A stretch of 64,000 nt of DNA from an uncultured Nocardiaceae bacterium. Lineage in GTDB: Bacteria; Actinomycetota; Actinomycetes; Mycobacteriales; Mycobacteriaceae. The stretch covers positions 1 through 64,000 of the forward strand of contig CAKZIX010000119.1 of the NCBI GenBank assembly GCA_936936565.1. Direction: 5' to 3'. Made by a program: the position numbers and the translations under genes. Position 1 is the first letter of the stretch; every line of letters begins with the position of its first letter. This document shows positions 41,368 through 50,291 of the stretch, in pieces. Below the pieces are notes generated by a model. The model had not been told where the DNA came from. It ran no database searches and saw nothing but the letters and a program-made list of their open reading frames with translations.

Positions 41368-42310
41368 GTGGGGGGATCCCTTCGAAGTCATGTCTCTGTC
41401 GGCGTCGACCGCCATCGGCCGCAACCGCCGCTTGCAGCCCAAACACTACCTAGCCTGTCCGAATTGGTCACTGTGTTGGATGGCCTCGCTTCGCTCGGCG
41501 TGTTCGCGGAGACGAGAGTGGTCAAGCTGGGGCGCGAGCGCTGGAGCATGCCGGGTTGGTCGACAGCGCTGGGACGGTCCGAAACCACTCCGCAGTGCGA
41601 GTGGTTTCGCGGTCGGCGGGGCTCGAATTCCACAGCACGGACAACGCCGCCGATGTATGGGCGCGAGTGGCAGCGCAGACGGCAGTTGTATTGCCCCCGC
41701 ATCCGACCGAGACAGAACGCTCGCGGCCGTCCGATCCGGACGACGAGGTGCCGTAGCGGCCCGCGACTTATAGGTCCGGATAGCGTCGAAACTCGTATCA
41801 CAGGCTAATCAAGTTCAACCGGAATTGCGCGCCGATTTCGCCGGTTCATGATCGATAACCATCTCTTCACACATTAATTGTGTGAACCGAGTCACGTCGC
41901 CATTGCAGATAAATTCCCTGCTCAGGACGTGGATATGCCCCCGAAACTGGGGCACCGGACGTGCATCTTTGCCATCCGAACGGTTGCCGTTCACCTGTTG
42001 TTAACCTTACGCTATCAGCCTGTTATTCGCATTCGGGCCAGGCAAAGAACTGTCTGGCACGTATGGCGAGATGTTCCATTCGTGCCCGATCGACACCGCA
42101 CGGACGACACTGCGCCGTACCACTCGATGACGTTGTCGTCGTGACCCGTCGGCCGCGAAAGCGGCTGGGCGTCACGGCCATTCGTCGGAATCCCCGATTT
42201 CGCTCAGCCCGGGGACCGTTTCTGAAAATCCAACCGAACAATCGGCGTCGCTGCGCGCCGAATTGTCGGCGGTCGCGCGCGGCCGAAATCTGATTAGGAA
42301 TCGTTTCACC
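41368..42310. other. Long intergenic region with palindromes
   Basis: About 940 bases between terD and the divergent transglycosylase-like gene. Weak ORFs have no ribosome binding site or family character. CGAAACCACTC (41580-41590) and GAGTGGTTTCG (41599-41609) make a perfect 11-bp hairpin. TTCACACA-ttaat-TGTGTGAA (41866-41886) is a perfect palindrome of operator type. The stretch 41800-42060 is lower in GC than its surroundings and could hold promoters. No RNA gene is recognised. Confidence 0.6.
41866..41886. promoter_or_regulatory. Perfect palindrome, operator-like
   Basis: TTCACACA and TGTGTGAA flank a 5-base AT core (TTAAT), in the upstream region of the transglycosylase-like gene. The half-site resembles CRP/GlxR-type TGTGA sites, but the spacing is unlike their usual 6 bases. 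Confidence 0.5.
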
Positions 42311-42928
42311 ATGCCTGCTGTGCTGGCGTCTGTTCGTATTGCCCCGGTCCGCCTCTTCGCCCGCACCGGCCCGGCCGTGTCGGTCATGTGTGCCACCGGT
42401 GTCGCGGGTCTGGTGCTCGCCGGGATCGCCGGATCGGCCGCCGCGGTGCAGCCGATCGACGACGTTCGACCGGCGGCGGTCACTGTTGCCGAGCAGCCGA
42501 CCACCCAACCGGCCCCCGAACCAGCCCCGCCTGCCGAGCCCGCACCCCCGGCTCCCGCACCGATCGCGCTGGCCCTGGTGGCGCCCGCACCCCCGCCGCC
42601 GGCCTACCCGGACAACCTCGACGGCTGGATCCGGCAGGCAATCGACATTCTGCGCGCCAAGCAGATCCCGGCCAGCTACGAGGGCATCTTCCGCAACGTC
42701 ATGCGGGAATCGTCGGGCAATCCGCGCGCGATCAACCTCTACGACTCCAACGCGGCGGCCGGTATCCCGTCGAAGGGTTTGCTACAGGTCATCGACCCGA
42801 CGTTCAAGGCCTATCACGTCGACGGCACGTCCTGGGACATCTACGATCCGGTCGCCAACATCACGGCGGCCTGCAACTACGCCGCGCACCGCTACGGCTC
42901 GATGGACAACGTCAACTCCGCCTACTGA
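42311..42928 (+). CDS. Secreted transglycosylase SLT-domain protein
   Basis: A 205-residue exported protein. A signal helix (SVMCATGVAGLVLAGIAGSA, cleavage near AAAVQ), a Pro/Ala-rich linker (about residues 55-95) and a C-terminal lysozyme-fold domain with IFRNVMRESSGNPRAINLYD (catalytic Glu), GIPSKGLLQVIDPTF and NITAACNYAAHRYGSMD. It should cleave peptidoglycan glycan strands. ATG 42311 lies after an imperfect AGGA. It heads the plus-strand part of the stress island, although co-regulation is not shown. Confidence 0.85.
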   Translation: MPAVLASVRIAPVRLFARTGPAVSVMCATGVAGLVLAGIAGSAAAVQPIDDVRPAAVTVAEQPTTQPAPEPAPPAEPAPPAPAPIALALVAPAPPPPAYPDNLDGWIRQAIDILRAKQIPASYEGIFRNVMRESSGNPRAINLYDSNAAAGIPSKGLLQVIDPTFKAYHVDGTSWDIYDPVANITAACNYAAHRYGSMDNVNSAY

Positions 42929-42982
42929 CCCCCGACTCGAGACCGGGCGCCATGCCCTCCTTGTGCGCATTAATCTGGCGCC

Positions 42983-44161
42983 ATGGCAGGTGGATGGCGC
43001 CGCTGGTTCACCGGGTCGCCGCAGATCGACCCGGCGACCGATGCGCTGGAACGCATGAACGCCGCGTACCTCGACATGGAACAGCGGCAGAGCATCGTCG
43101 AAAAGGGTGTCACGGCGGCGCGGGAGTTCTTTCCGGCCGTCGACCTGTCGCGCGAGTGGAGCCCGGTACAGGCCCGGTGCAACGCCGTCACCGACCAGTT
43201 CGTGCGTGCGGGCGCCGATCCCGGTCCGGCGCCGCGCACCACCTACGACCGCGTGGGGATGGCCGCGGTCGAGGCCGCCCGTGCGGTGGACGGCTTCTAC
43301 GAGTCACACCGGCAACGGCTCACCGAGGCGCAATCGCTGCTGTCGACACTGCCGACGATCACCGCCGCGGCCACCGAGACCGGCATCACCGCGTTGCAGC
43401 GGATGGTGTCCGAAGAGGACCGCTTCGGCGGCTATGCCTCCGTGCGCGAGGCGGCCACCGCCCTGGACGCGGCGTTGACCCGGCTCGACGCGGCCGGCCG
43501 GCCCGGTGCGCAGCGCGACGCGGCCACGGCCGTCCGCGAGCAAGCCGCGGCGCTGCAGCGCGCGCTGGACGCCGCACCCGCGCGTGAGTCCGAGGCCGCC
43601 AAGACGCTGACCTCGGTGCGCACCCGCCTGTCGGCGGTGCGACATCGGGCCGAGCGGGTACGCCCCACATTCTCGGAGTTGCTGCGCGAGTTCAACGAAG
43701 CCAGTTCACGGGACCTGGTGGACAACGAACGGCGGGCGCTCACGCTCGTCGCGGCGGCCGACGCCGAGGTGTCCGAGGCGGCCACCGCCGGTACGAGCGG
43801 CGATCCCGAGGCCGCGCTGCGGCTGGTGACGAGCGCGCGCGCAAAGCTCACCGAGGCCGAACAGTTGGTCGATGCAGTTACCGATCGATTACGTCTGTTG
43901 CGCGAGGTCCGGTCGGATCCCGCGGCCAAGGCCAATGCAGTACGGTTTCGCTTGCGGGACGCGCAACGGCTCGTCGTGAGCAGAGGGCTGGTTCCTGAGT
44001 GGGGCTCCGTCCTCGACGCTCAGGTTGACCGAATTGACCGAATCACCGAACAACTGACCGGGCGCCACCCGGACTATTGGACGTACCTGCAATCACTCGA
44101 CTCCGTCGGAGAGTTCGTTTCCGGTGTGGTCACACGCATCCGCCATCAACCGGCCAAGTGA
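42983..44161 (+). CDS. Hypothetical coiled-coil protein of the TerD island
   Basis: A 392-residue cytoplasmic, Ala/Glu/Arg-rich protein. Long heptad-like helices span about residues 85-310 (for example REQAAALQRALDAAPARES, SVRTRLSAVRHRAERVRPTF, AKLTEAEQLVDAVTDRLRLL). There is no signal peptide or membrane helix. A C-terminal segment (WGSVLDAQVDRIDRITEQLT) precedes the citrate-lyase-like gene by 11 bases, so it is the first gene of an operon. No named family; a scaffold role is only a guess. Confidence 0.75.
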   Translation: MAGGWRRWFTGSPQIDPATDALERMNAAYLDMEQRQSIVEKGVTAAREFFPAVDLSREWSPVQARCNAVTDQFVRAGADPGPAPRTTYDRVGMAAVEAARAVDGFYESHRQRLTEAQSLLSTLPTITAAATETGITALQRMVSEEDRFGGYASVREAATALDAALTRLDAAGRPGAQRDAATAVREQAAALQRALDAAPARESEAAKTLTSVRTRLSAVRHRAERVRPTFSELLREFNEASSRDLVDNERRALTLVAAADAEVSEAATAGTSGDPEAALRLVTSARAKLTEAEQLVDAVTDRLRLLREVRSDPAAKANAVRFRLRDAQRLVVSRGLVPEWGSVLDAQVDRIDRITEQLTGRHPDYWTYLQSLDSVGEFVSGVVTRIRHQPAK

Positions 44162-44172
44162 TCGGGGAATCA

Positions 44173-45357
44173 ATGACGCATACGATTCCGGCCCCCGTCC
44201 GGCATTTCCGCCATCTCGACGACGCCGCGCGCGCCGAGTTGTTCCTGCACGAACCCGAGCCGTTCGGCGATGACGACGACCGGAATCTGCTGGCCTACGC
44301 CTTGGGCGCCACGCTGTACGTGCCGGCCACACGCGACGATCTGGCCGCCACCATCGTGCGACGCTCGCGCGAGGGCGTGTGCTCGATGGTGATCGACTTG
44401 GAAGATGCCGTCGCCGATGCCGACGCCGACGCCGCGCTGACCAACGTGGTGCATGTGCTCGACGAGCTCGCCGAGACCGAAGCCGCGGGGCTGCTGCTGT
44501 TCGTGCGGGTGCGCAGCCTCGACGGCATCTCGAGCATCGCCTCGCGCCTGCGCGCTGGGGTGGCGGCGCTCACCGGCTTCGTCGTCCCGAAGTTCACCGC
44601 CGAGAACGGCGCCACCTACCTGCGTGCCATCGTCGAGGCGTCGCGGCTGGTGGGCAAGCATCTGTACGTCATGCCGGTGCTGGAATCGTCGACGCTGGTA
44701 TACCGGGAGAGCCGCGACACCGAGCTGGCGGCGATCGCCGCGCTGTTGCGTGCGCATCGCGATCACGTGCTGGCGGTGCGCATCGGGGCCACCGACATGT
44801 GCGGTGCCTTCGGCATCCGGCGCGACCGTGATCTGACGATCTACGACGTCCGGGTCGTGGTCGACGTGATCGCGCACATCGTCAACCATCTCGGCCGCGC
44901 GGACGGCAGCGGTTTCGTGATCACCGGACCGGTGTGGGAATACTTCGCCGACCACGAGCGCATGTTCCGGCCGATGCTGCGCATGTCGCCGTTCGCCGAA
45001 CAGGACGCGGTGCGCTTCCGGCAACACCTGGTGAGTCGCGACATCGACGGTCTGCTGCGCGAAATCGTGCTGGACCGAGCGAACGGCATCCACGGCAAGA
45101 CGGTGATTCATCCGACCCACGTCAGCGCCGTGCACGCGCTGGCGGCGGTGACCCACGAGGAGTACCACGACGCGCGTGACATCGTCGATTCCTCGACGGT
45201 CGGCGGCGTGCGTCGGTCCGAATACGGCAACAAGATGAACGAGCTCAAACCGCACCGCGCTTGGGCGGAGCAAACGCTTTTGCGGGCAAGGGTTTTCGGA
45301 GTCACCAACAAGGGCGTGTCGTTCGTCGACCTGCTCACCGCTATGGTGCGCCAATGA
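44173..45357 (+). CDS. HpcH/HpaI aldolase/citrate-lyase-like protein (Ter biosynthetic module)
   Basis: A 394-residue TIM-barrel protein. CSMVIDLEDAVADADAD carries the metal-binding acidic region, FVVPKFTAENGATYLRAIVE and YVMPVLESSTLVYRESRD the core strands, and VRIGATDMCGAFGIRRDRDL a conserved loop. This branch accompanies TerD systems together with phosphoribosyltransferases and a HAD enzyme, and is predicted to help make a nucleoside-like product. ATG 44173 follows GGGGAA; its stop overlaps the next gene (ATGA). Confidence 0.85.
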   Translation: MTHTIPAPVRHFRHLDDAARAELFLHEPEPFGDDDDRNLLAYALGATLYVPATRDDLAATIVRRSREGVCSMVIDLEDAVADADADAALTNVVHVLDELAETEAAGLLLFVRVRSLDGISSIASRLRAGVAALTGFVVPKFTAENGATYLRAIVEASRLVGKHLYVMPVLESSTLVYRESRDTELAAIAALLRAHRDHVLAVRIGATDMCGAFGIRRDRDLTIYDVRVVVDVIAHIVNHLGRADGSGFVITGPVWEYFADHERMFRPMLRMSPFAEQDAVRFRQHLVSRDIDGLLREIVLDRANGIHGKTVIHPTHVSAVHALAAVTHEEYHDARDIVDSSTVGGVRRSEYGNKMNELKPHRAWAEQTLLRARVFGVTNKGVSFVDLLTAMVRQ

Positions 45358-46568
45358 CTGCCTGGGCCACACGGGAATTGGGGTTGAGCGTCGCGCACGT
45401 GGCGGGGGCGCGGCCGGTGACCGAGCTGATCCATCCGGGGTTGCGCCGCAATCCGCGTCGGGCGCAGCTGTGGGTGTCGACGGTGCTCGGTAAGCACTTG
45501 CCCACCCCGCCCGCGGACGTGATCGGCGCTGCGGATGCGTTGGCGGACTTGGTGTCCGAGTGCCTGAACGGCGCCGAGGCCGACGTCTTCGGGTTCTGCG
45601 AGACCGCCACCGGGCTGGGGCACGCGGTCGCGGCGCGGCTGGGCGCGGCCTACCTGTCGTCCACCCGCCGGGCGATGCCCGGGGTTCCGGTGGCCGATGC
45701 CTTCGAAGAGGGGCATTCGCACGCCACCACGCACTTGCTGCTGCCGGTGCCGGCCGACGCGTTCGACTCGGATCGGCCGCTGGTCCTCGTCGACGACGAA
45801 GTCTCCTCCGGCGCAACGGCTTTGGATGCAATCCGGGCTCTGCACCGGCACTATCCGCGGCGCCGTTATGTGGTGGCTTCGCTGGTCGACATGCGCAATG
45901 CGGCGCAGCGGGCTGCCGACGTCGGTATCGACGTCGAAGTCGAATGGGTGAGCCTGGCCCAGGGCGAGACGACGGTGCCCGCCGACCTGACCGCCCGGGT
46001 GGCCGCGCTGCCCGACCCGGTGTTCAATCCGGTGGGGCCGGCGCGGGGCAGCTGGGCACGCGTCGAATTGCCCTGGCCCGCAGCAGTTCCCGACGGCGGA
46101 CGGCACGGTTTCCGGGCCGCGGACTACGCGGCCTTCGATGCCGCGGTCACCGCGGCGGGCAAACAGCTGCGCGCGCAGCTGCCGCCCGGACGGCCGGTGA
46201 TCGTGCTCGGCCACGAGGAGCTGATGTATCTGCCCGTGCGCATCGCCGCCGAACTGGATGTGCCCAGCTGGTTCCAGACCACCACCCGCTCGCCGGCCTA
46301 CGTGCTGGACACTCCCGGTTTCCCGATGCGCCGCGGATTCCGCTTCACCGCACCGGAATCCGATCCCGATGTGCCGCGCTACCTCTACAACGCCGCGGTC
46401 GACGGTGTCGATCCGGTGCTCGTGCTCGTGGTCGACGAGCCCGCCGACACCCCGGAACTGGTCGGGCCGGGTGGTGTGGTCGACGTGCTCACCGCCGCCG
46501 GCGAGGACGTCGTCGTCGCGGTCGTCGCGGGTGCGGATCCGGAGGCCCTGCGCGCCGCGCGGGCGTAA
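45354..46568 (+). CDS. Phosphoribosyltransferase with TRSP domain
   Basis: A 404-residue protein. The N-terminal type I phosphoribosyltransferase has the PRPP loop RPLVLVDDEVSSGATALDAI (about residues 137-156) and GFCETATGLGHAVAARLGA. The C-terminal TRSP domain follows, with the eponymous TTTRSPAYVLD (T-R-S-P, about residues 305-315) and MRRGFRFTAPES. It overlaps the upstream stop by ATGA. It probably uses PRPP in synthesis of a modified nucleoside in the Ter module. Confidence 0.88.
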   Translation: MTAWATRELGLSVAHVAGARPVTELIHPGLRRNPRRAQLWVSTVLGKHLPTPPADVIGAADALADLVSECLNGAEADVFGFCETATGLGHAVAARLGAAYLSSTRRAMPGVPVADAFEEGHSHATTHLLLPVPADAFDSDRPLVLVDDEVSSGATALDAIRALHRHYPRRRYVVASLVDMRNAAQRAADVGIDVEVEWVSLAQGETTVPADLTARVAALPDPVFNPVGPARGSWARVELPWPAAVPDGGRHGFRAADYAAFDAAVTAAGKQLRAQLPPGRPVIVLGHEELMYLPVRIAAELDVPSWFQTTTRSPAYVLDTPGFPMRRGFRFTAPESDPDVPRYLYNAAVDGVDPVLVLVVDEPADTPELVGPGGVVDVLTAAGEDVVVAVVAGADPEALRAARA

Positions 46569-46576
46569 TCCGCCGA

Positions 46577-46726
46577 GTTCATTGCGTCGGGTGCAACATG
46601 CGGACCGTTCGTTGCGTTGGGTGAAACATGCGGGCCGTTCGTCCCATCGGGTGCAACCTGCGGACCGTTCGTCCCATCGGGCGAAACATGCGGACCGTTC
46701 GTTGCACCGGGTGCACCACGCTGACC
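46577..46726. repeat. 30-bp tandem repeat (four full copies plus partials)
   Basis: Units start at 46597, 46627, 46657 and 46687, each like CATGCGGACCGTTCGTTGCG followed by ten further bases, with partial copies before and after. The 30-base period keeps all frames open; on the minus strand it reads as a ten-residue repeat, NGPHVSPDGT. It fills the 229-base gap between two genes of the Ter module. Confidence 0.9.
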
Positions 46727-46797
46727 ATGTGCATCGACGTACGCACACTGGTATCGGCGACGCCGCATCGCCACGGATTCGCTGGTACCGTTCGGCC

Positions 46798-47892
46798 GTG
46801 ACCGCGACCAACGCCCCGCTGTACGGACCCGACTTCGGGTCCTACGCGCCCGACGAGGTGGCGTGGCTGCTCAAAGACCTTTCCCACGTCGATCTCGAGG
46901 GCGACGTCGCCGAGCGGGAACGGCGCATCCAGGCCGGGCTGGCGCACTACGCCGAAGATCTGCCCGTCGAGTTCCAACCCGACGCCGAGTACCGCGAACT
47001 GTTCGAGAAGGTGCTGCAGGACAGCGCCGTGCGGCTTGCACGTGCGGTGGCCACGGTTACCGAGCTGGTGCTCGCCGAGCGCGGCATCGACATCGTGCTC
47101 GCCTCGCTGGCGCGGGCCGGCACGCCCGTCGGGGTGCTGATGCGGCGCTGGGCGCGCTTCGCGCACGGGCTGGACATTCCGCACTATGCGGTGTCCATCG
47201 TGCGTGGCAAGGGCATCGACACCGTCGCCATGGACTATCTTGCCGCGCACCACAACCCGGCGAACGTGGTGTTCGTCGACGGCTGGACGGGCAAAGGCGC
47301 GATCACGAAAGAGCTTGCGGCTGCTTTGGATTCGCGGTTCAACCCGGATCTGGCCGTACTCGCCGACCCGGGCGACTGCGTGCGCACCTTCGGCACCCGC
47401 GACGACTTCCTGATTGCCAGCGCGTGTCTGAATTCGACGGTGTCGGGCCTGGTTTCGCGCACCGTACTGAACGACCGGCTGATCGGTCCGCACGATTTCC
47501 ACGGCGCCAAGTTCTATCGCGAGCTCGCCGGCGACGACGTCTCGAATCATCTGCTGGACACCGTCTCCGCGTGCTTCGACACCATCGACGTCACCGCCGA
47601 CGTTGCGGCCCTGCACCATTCGGATCGCACTCCGGGGTGGGCGGGCTGGCGCTCGGTGGAGAAGGTGCGCGCCGACTACGGCATCTCCAGCGTGAACTTC
47701 GTCAAGCCCGGTGTCGGCGAGACCACCCGCGTGCTGCTGCGCCGGGTGCCGTGGAAGGTGCTGGTGCGCGAGGCCGAGGCACCGGAGCACGCACACATTC
47801 GCATGCTGGCCGCCGCCCGCGGCGTACCGGTGGAAGTCGTTGGCGACCTTGCCTTTTCCTGTATGGGCCTGATCAAGGCGGTCGACGCCTGA
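46798..47892 (+). CDS. StiP-family protein (phosphoribosyltransferase-like with PELOTA-type C-terminus)
   Basis: A 364-residue protein. GPDFGSYAPDEVAWLLKDLS is the N-terminal family signature, VFVDGWTGKGAITKELAAAL (about residues 155-174) the PRPP-loop-like region, and SSVNFVKPGVGETTRVLLRR then AHIRMLAAARGVPVEVVGDL the PELOTA-like RNA-binding tail. These proteins are found with TerD operons. GTG 46798 has no ribosome binding site but TACCGT lies 7 bases upstream, so a leaderless mRNA is possible. It starts just after the 30-bp repeats. Confidence 0.82.
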   Translation: MTATNAPLYGPDFGSYAPDEVAWLLKDLSHVDLEGDVAERERRIQAGLAHYAEDLPVEFQPDAEYRELFEKVLQDSAVRLARAVATVTELVLAERGIDIVLASLARAGTPVGVLMRRWARFAHGLDIPHYAVSIVRGKGIDTVAMDYLAAHHNPANVVFVDGWTGKGAITKELAAALDSRFNPDLAVLADPGDCVRTFGTRDDFLIASACLNSTVSGLVSRTVLNDRLIGPHDFHGAKFYRELAGDDVSNHLLDTVSACFDTIDVTADVAALHHSDRTPGWAGWRSVEKVRADYGISSVNFVKPGVGETTRVLLRRVPWKVLVREAEAPEHAHIRMLAAARGVPVEVVGDLAFSCMGLIKAVDA

Positions 47893-48722
47893 TGGACGCG
47901 CTGATCGCGACCGATCTGGATCGCACCATGATCTACTCCGAGCGTGCCGCCGGCACGCATACCGGCCCGCTGGTGTGCGTGGAGTACTACCAGGGCGGCC
48001 CGCTGACCTTCATGACCGAGCGCGCCGTCGCCCAGCTCACCGCGCTCGCGGCGCGCGCGGTCGTGGTTCCGACCACCACCCGCACCATCGCGCAATACTC
48101 TCGAATCTCGTTGCCGGGCGCACCATTTCGGTACGCGATCAACGCCAACGGCGGCAACATCATCGTCGACGGCACCCCGGATCCGCAGTGGCGGGCCCGC
48201 GTCGAGGCCGAGATCGCCGCGAACTCCATTCCGCTGCATCAAATTTCGTCGGAGATAGAGTCACGGCTCGACGAATCCTGGGTAACGCTGGTGCGCAGCC
48301 CGGAGGAGCTGTTCCACTACATCGTGGTGTGTCCGGAGCTGGTACCGGACGGATTCCTCGCGGACTGGACGGCCTGGTGCCGGGACCGCGGCTGGATGGT
48401 GTCGCAGCAGGGCCGCAAGATCTACACGACCCCGCTGACACTGTGCAAGAGCCGGGCTGTTGCCGAGGTGCGGGCCCGGTTGCTGGCCGACGGCACGCTC
48501 GACGAGCAGGCCGCGGTGCTCGCGGCCGGCGACGGTGCGCTGGACGCCGAAATGCTGATGGCCGCCGATCGCGCGATCCGCCCCCGGCACGGCGAACTCG
48601 AACAGCTCGATTTCCGGCACCCACGGCTGACCGTGACGACCGCGTCGGAAATCGGCGCGAGCGAGGAGATCCTGGACTGGTTCGCTGCGCAGTCGCTCGC
48701 CGCGGACCGTCAATCGGTCTGA
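47892..48722 (+). CDS. HAD-superfamily hydrolase of the Ter module
   Basis: A 276-residue phosphatase-like protein. Motif I is IATDLDRTMIYS with the nucleophile and general acid Asp residues (DxDRT); motif II is PTTTRT; the catalytic Lys/motif III is near LCKSRAVAEV; motif IV is AAGDGALDAEML. Probably dephosphorylates an intermediate of the module. It overlaps the StiP gene stop by one base (TGATG). Confidence 0.88.
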   Translation: MDALIATDLDRTMIYSERAAGTHTGPLVCVEYYQGGPLTFMTERAVAQLTALAARAVVVPTTTRTIAQYSRISLPGAPFRYAINANGGNIIVDGTPDPQWRARVEAEIAANSIPLHQISSEIESRLDESWVTLVRSPEELFHYIVVCPELVPDGFLADWTAWCRDRGWMVSQQGRKIYTTPLTLCKSRAVAEVRARLLADGTLDEQAAVLAAGDGALDAEMLMAADRAIRPRHGELEQLDFRHPRLTVTTASEIGASEEILDWFAAQSLAADRQSV

Positions 48723-48857
48723 CGGCGCAACGCAGTCTCGAGACTGCAAGCGATCCTGCGGACCTCACCGGGGCGAGGGTGGCGACGAAAGATTTCTCGT
48801 AGAGTGGCTGCAGACCACCGTTTCGCCAAGCAGTCGACCGCGCGAAGGACAACAACC

Positions 48858-50282
48858 TTGCCACCGCTCGCCAAAGGCCAGAACGGCCCGCTCAACGCCA
48901 ACGATGTCGTCGTCTCGGTAGAGCTCAGTACGCCCGCAGACCTCTCCGGGCTGCTGGTCACCGAGACGGGGAAGGTGCGCAGCGACGCCGACTTCGTCTT
49001 CTTCAACCAGCCGAGCGGACCTGGGGTCAACCTGCAACCCGGCGCCCCGGGTCAGCCTGCGTCGCTTGCGGTTTCGCTGGGCGGGGTGCCGGCGGACATC
49101 GCCCAGGTGCGCGCGGTGATCACCCTGGAGGACGCATCGAGCAGCTTCGGCCGGTTCGCACCGCCGATCGCGCGGGTCCACGACAATGCCGGGCAACTGC
49201 TCTACGAGTACCGCATCGACGGCCTCAACACCGAGTCCGTCGTCATCGCGATGGAGCTGTACCGGCGCCAGGGCGCGTGGAAGGTGCGGGCCGTCGGTCA
49301 GGGGTACGCCGGCGGGTTCGCCGATCTGGTCACCGATCACGGCGTGAGCGTGGACGAGTCGCCGGCCCCCGCGGCAACCGCCGCCACCCCGCCTCCGCCG
49401 TCGAGCTACCCGCAGGACGCGCCGACCCAGATGGCCGGCAACTACCCGCCGCCGCCCGCCTACCCGCCGGCCCCGCCCGCACAGGGCGGCTACCCGCCCG
49501 CCCCCGCCGGCTATCCGCCCGCACCGCCCGCATCGGGCGGGTACCCACCGGCTCCCGCCGGCTATCCGCCGGCACCGCCCGCACCTGGCGGTTACCCACC
49601 CGCACCGCCGGCGCAGGGCTACCCGCCGGCCGCACCGCCGCCCCCGCCACCCGCCGCTCCGGCGCCGGCTGCCGGCGGCGAGGTGAGCCTGACGAAGAAC
49701 CGTCCGGTCAGCCTCACCAAGGGCCAGCGCGTCACGCTGAAGAAGGACGGCGGCGTCGCGCTCACCTACGTGAAGATGGGCCTGGGCTGGGATCCGGTGA
49801 AGACGCGCGGCATGTTCGGCAACCGCACGCCCGACGTCGACCTCGACGCGTCGGCAATCATGTTCGCGGACAACCAGATCGTCGACATCGCCTACTACGG
49901 CCAGCTGCGCTCGAAGGATGGCTCGGTCCATCACCAGGGCGACAACCTCACCGGTGAGGGCGAGGGCGACGACGAGGTGATTCTGGTCGACCTCACCCGC
50001 GTGCCCGCACACGTCGGCACGGTGATGTTCATCGTCACCTCCTACAAGGGGCACCAGTTCTCGCAACTGCAGAACGCCTTCGTGCGCCTCGTCGACGGCA
50101 CCAACAACGCCGAACTCGCGCGCTACACCCTCGAGGGTACGAACATGGCGTACACGGGCATGGTGATGGCGAAGGTGTACCGCCAGGGGGCGGACTGGAA
50201 GATGCAGGCACTCGGCGAGGGCATGCAGGCCAAACATCCGGGCGAGGCTGCACCGCAGCTCGGCCGGTTCCTGAACAACTAG
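48858..50282 (+). CDS. Tandem TerD-TerD fusion protein with YPPAPP linker
   Basis: A 474-residue protein. The N-terminal TerD domain (about 2-165; KVRAVGQGYAGGFADLVTDH) lacks the DLDAS and GDNxTGEGEGDDE metal sites. A Pro/Tyr linker of about 100 residues has repeated YPPAPP units (about 49440-49650 in DNA). The C-terminal TerD domain is canonical, with VDLDASAIMFADN and GDNLTGEGEGDDEVILVDL. TTG 48858 follows AAGGA by 8 bases. A possible bridge between a calcium-sensing and a non-binding TerD fold. Confidence 0.9.
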   Translation: MPPLAKGQNGPLNANDVVVSVELSTPADLSGLLVTETGKVRSDADFVFFNQPSGPGVNLQPGAPGQPASLAVSLGGVPADIAQVRAVITLEDASSSFGRFAPPIARVHDNAGQLLYEYRIDGLNTESVVIAMELYRRQGAWKVRAVGQGYAGGFADLVTDHGVSVDESPAPAATAATPPPPSSYPQDAPTQMAGNYPPPPAYPPAPPAQGGYPPAPAGYPPAPPASGGYPPAPAGYPPAPPAPGGYPPAPPAQGYPPAAPPPPPPAAPAPAAGGEVSLTKNRPVSLTKGQRVTLKKDGGVALTYVKMGLGWDPVKTRGMFGNRTPDVDLDASAIMFADNQIVDIAYYGQLRSKDGSVHHQGDNLTGEGEGDDEVILVDLTRVPAHVGTVMFIVTSYKGHQFSQLQNAFVRLVDGTNNAELARYTLEGTNMAYTGMVMAKVYRQGADWKMQALGEGMQAKHPGEAAPQLGRFLNN

Positions 50283-50291
50283 GGGCCGCGC

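Noticed and set aside
41388..41801. 137-codon minus-strand ORF upstream of terD
   Set aside because: Arg/Cys/Ser-rich translation without a start signal, typical of a shadow frame in high-GC DNA.
46385..46774. Minus-strand ORF containing ten-residue NGPHVSPDGT repeats
   Set aside because: It overlaps the end of the well-supported phosphoribosyltransferase gene on the other strand, has no ribosome binding site at its start, and the 30-base period alone keeps the frame open.
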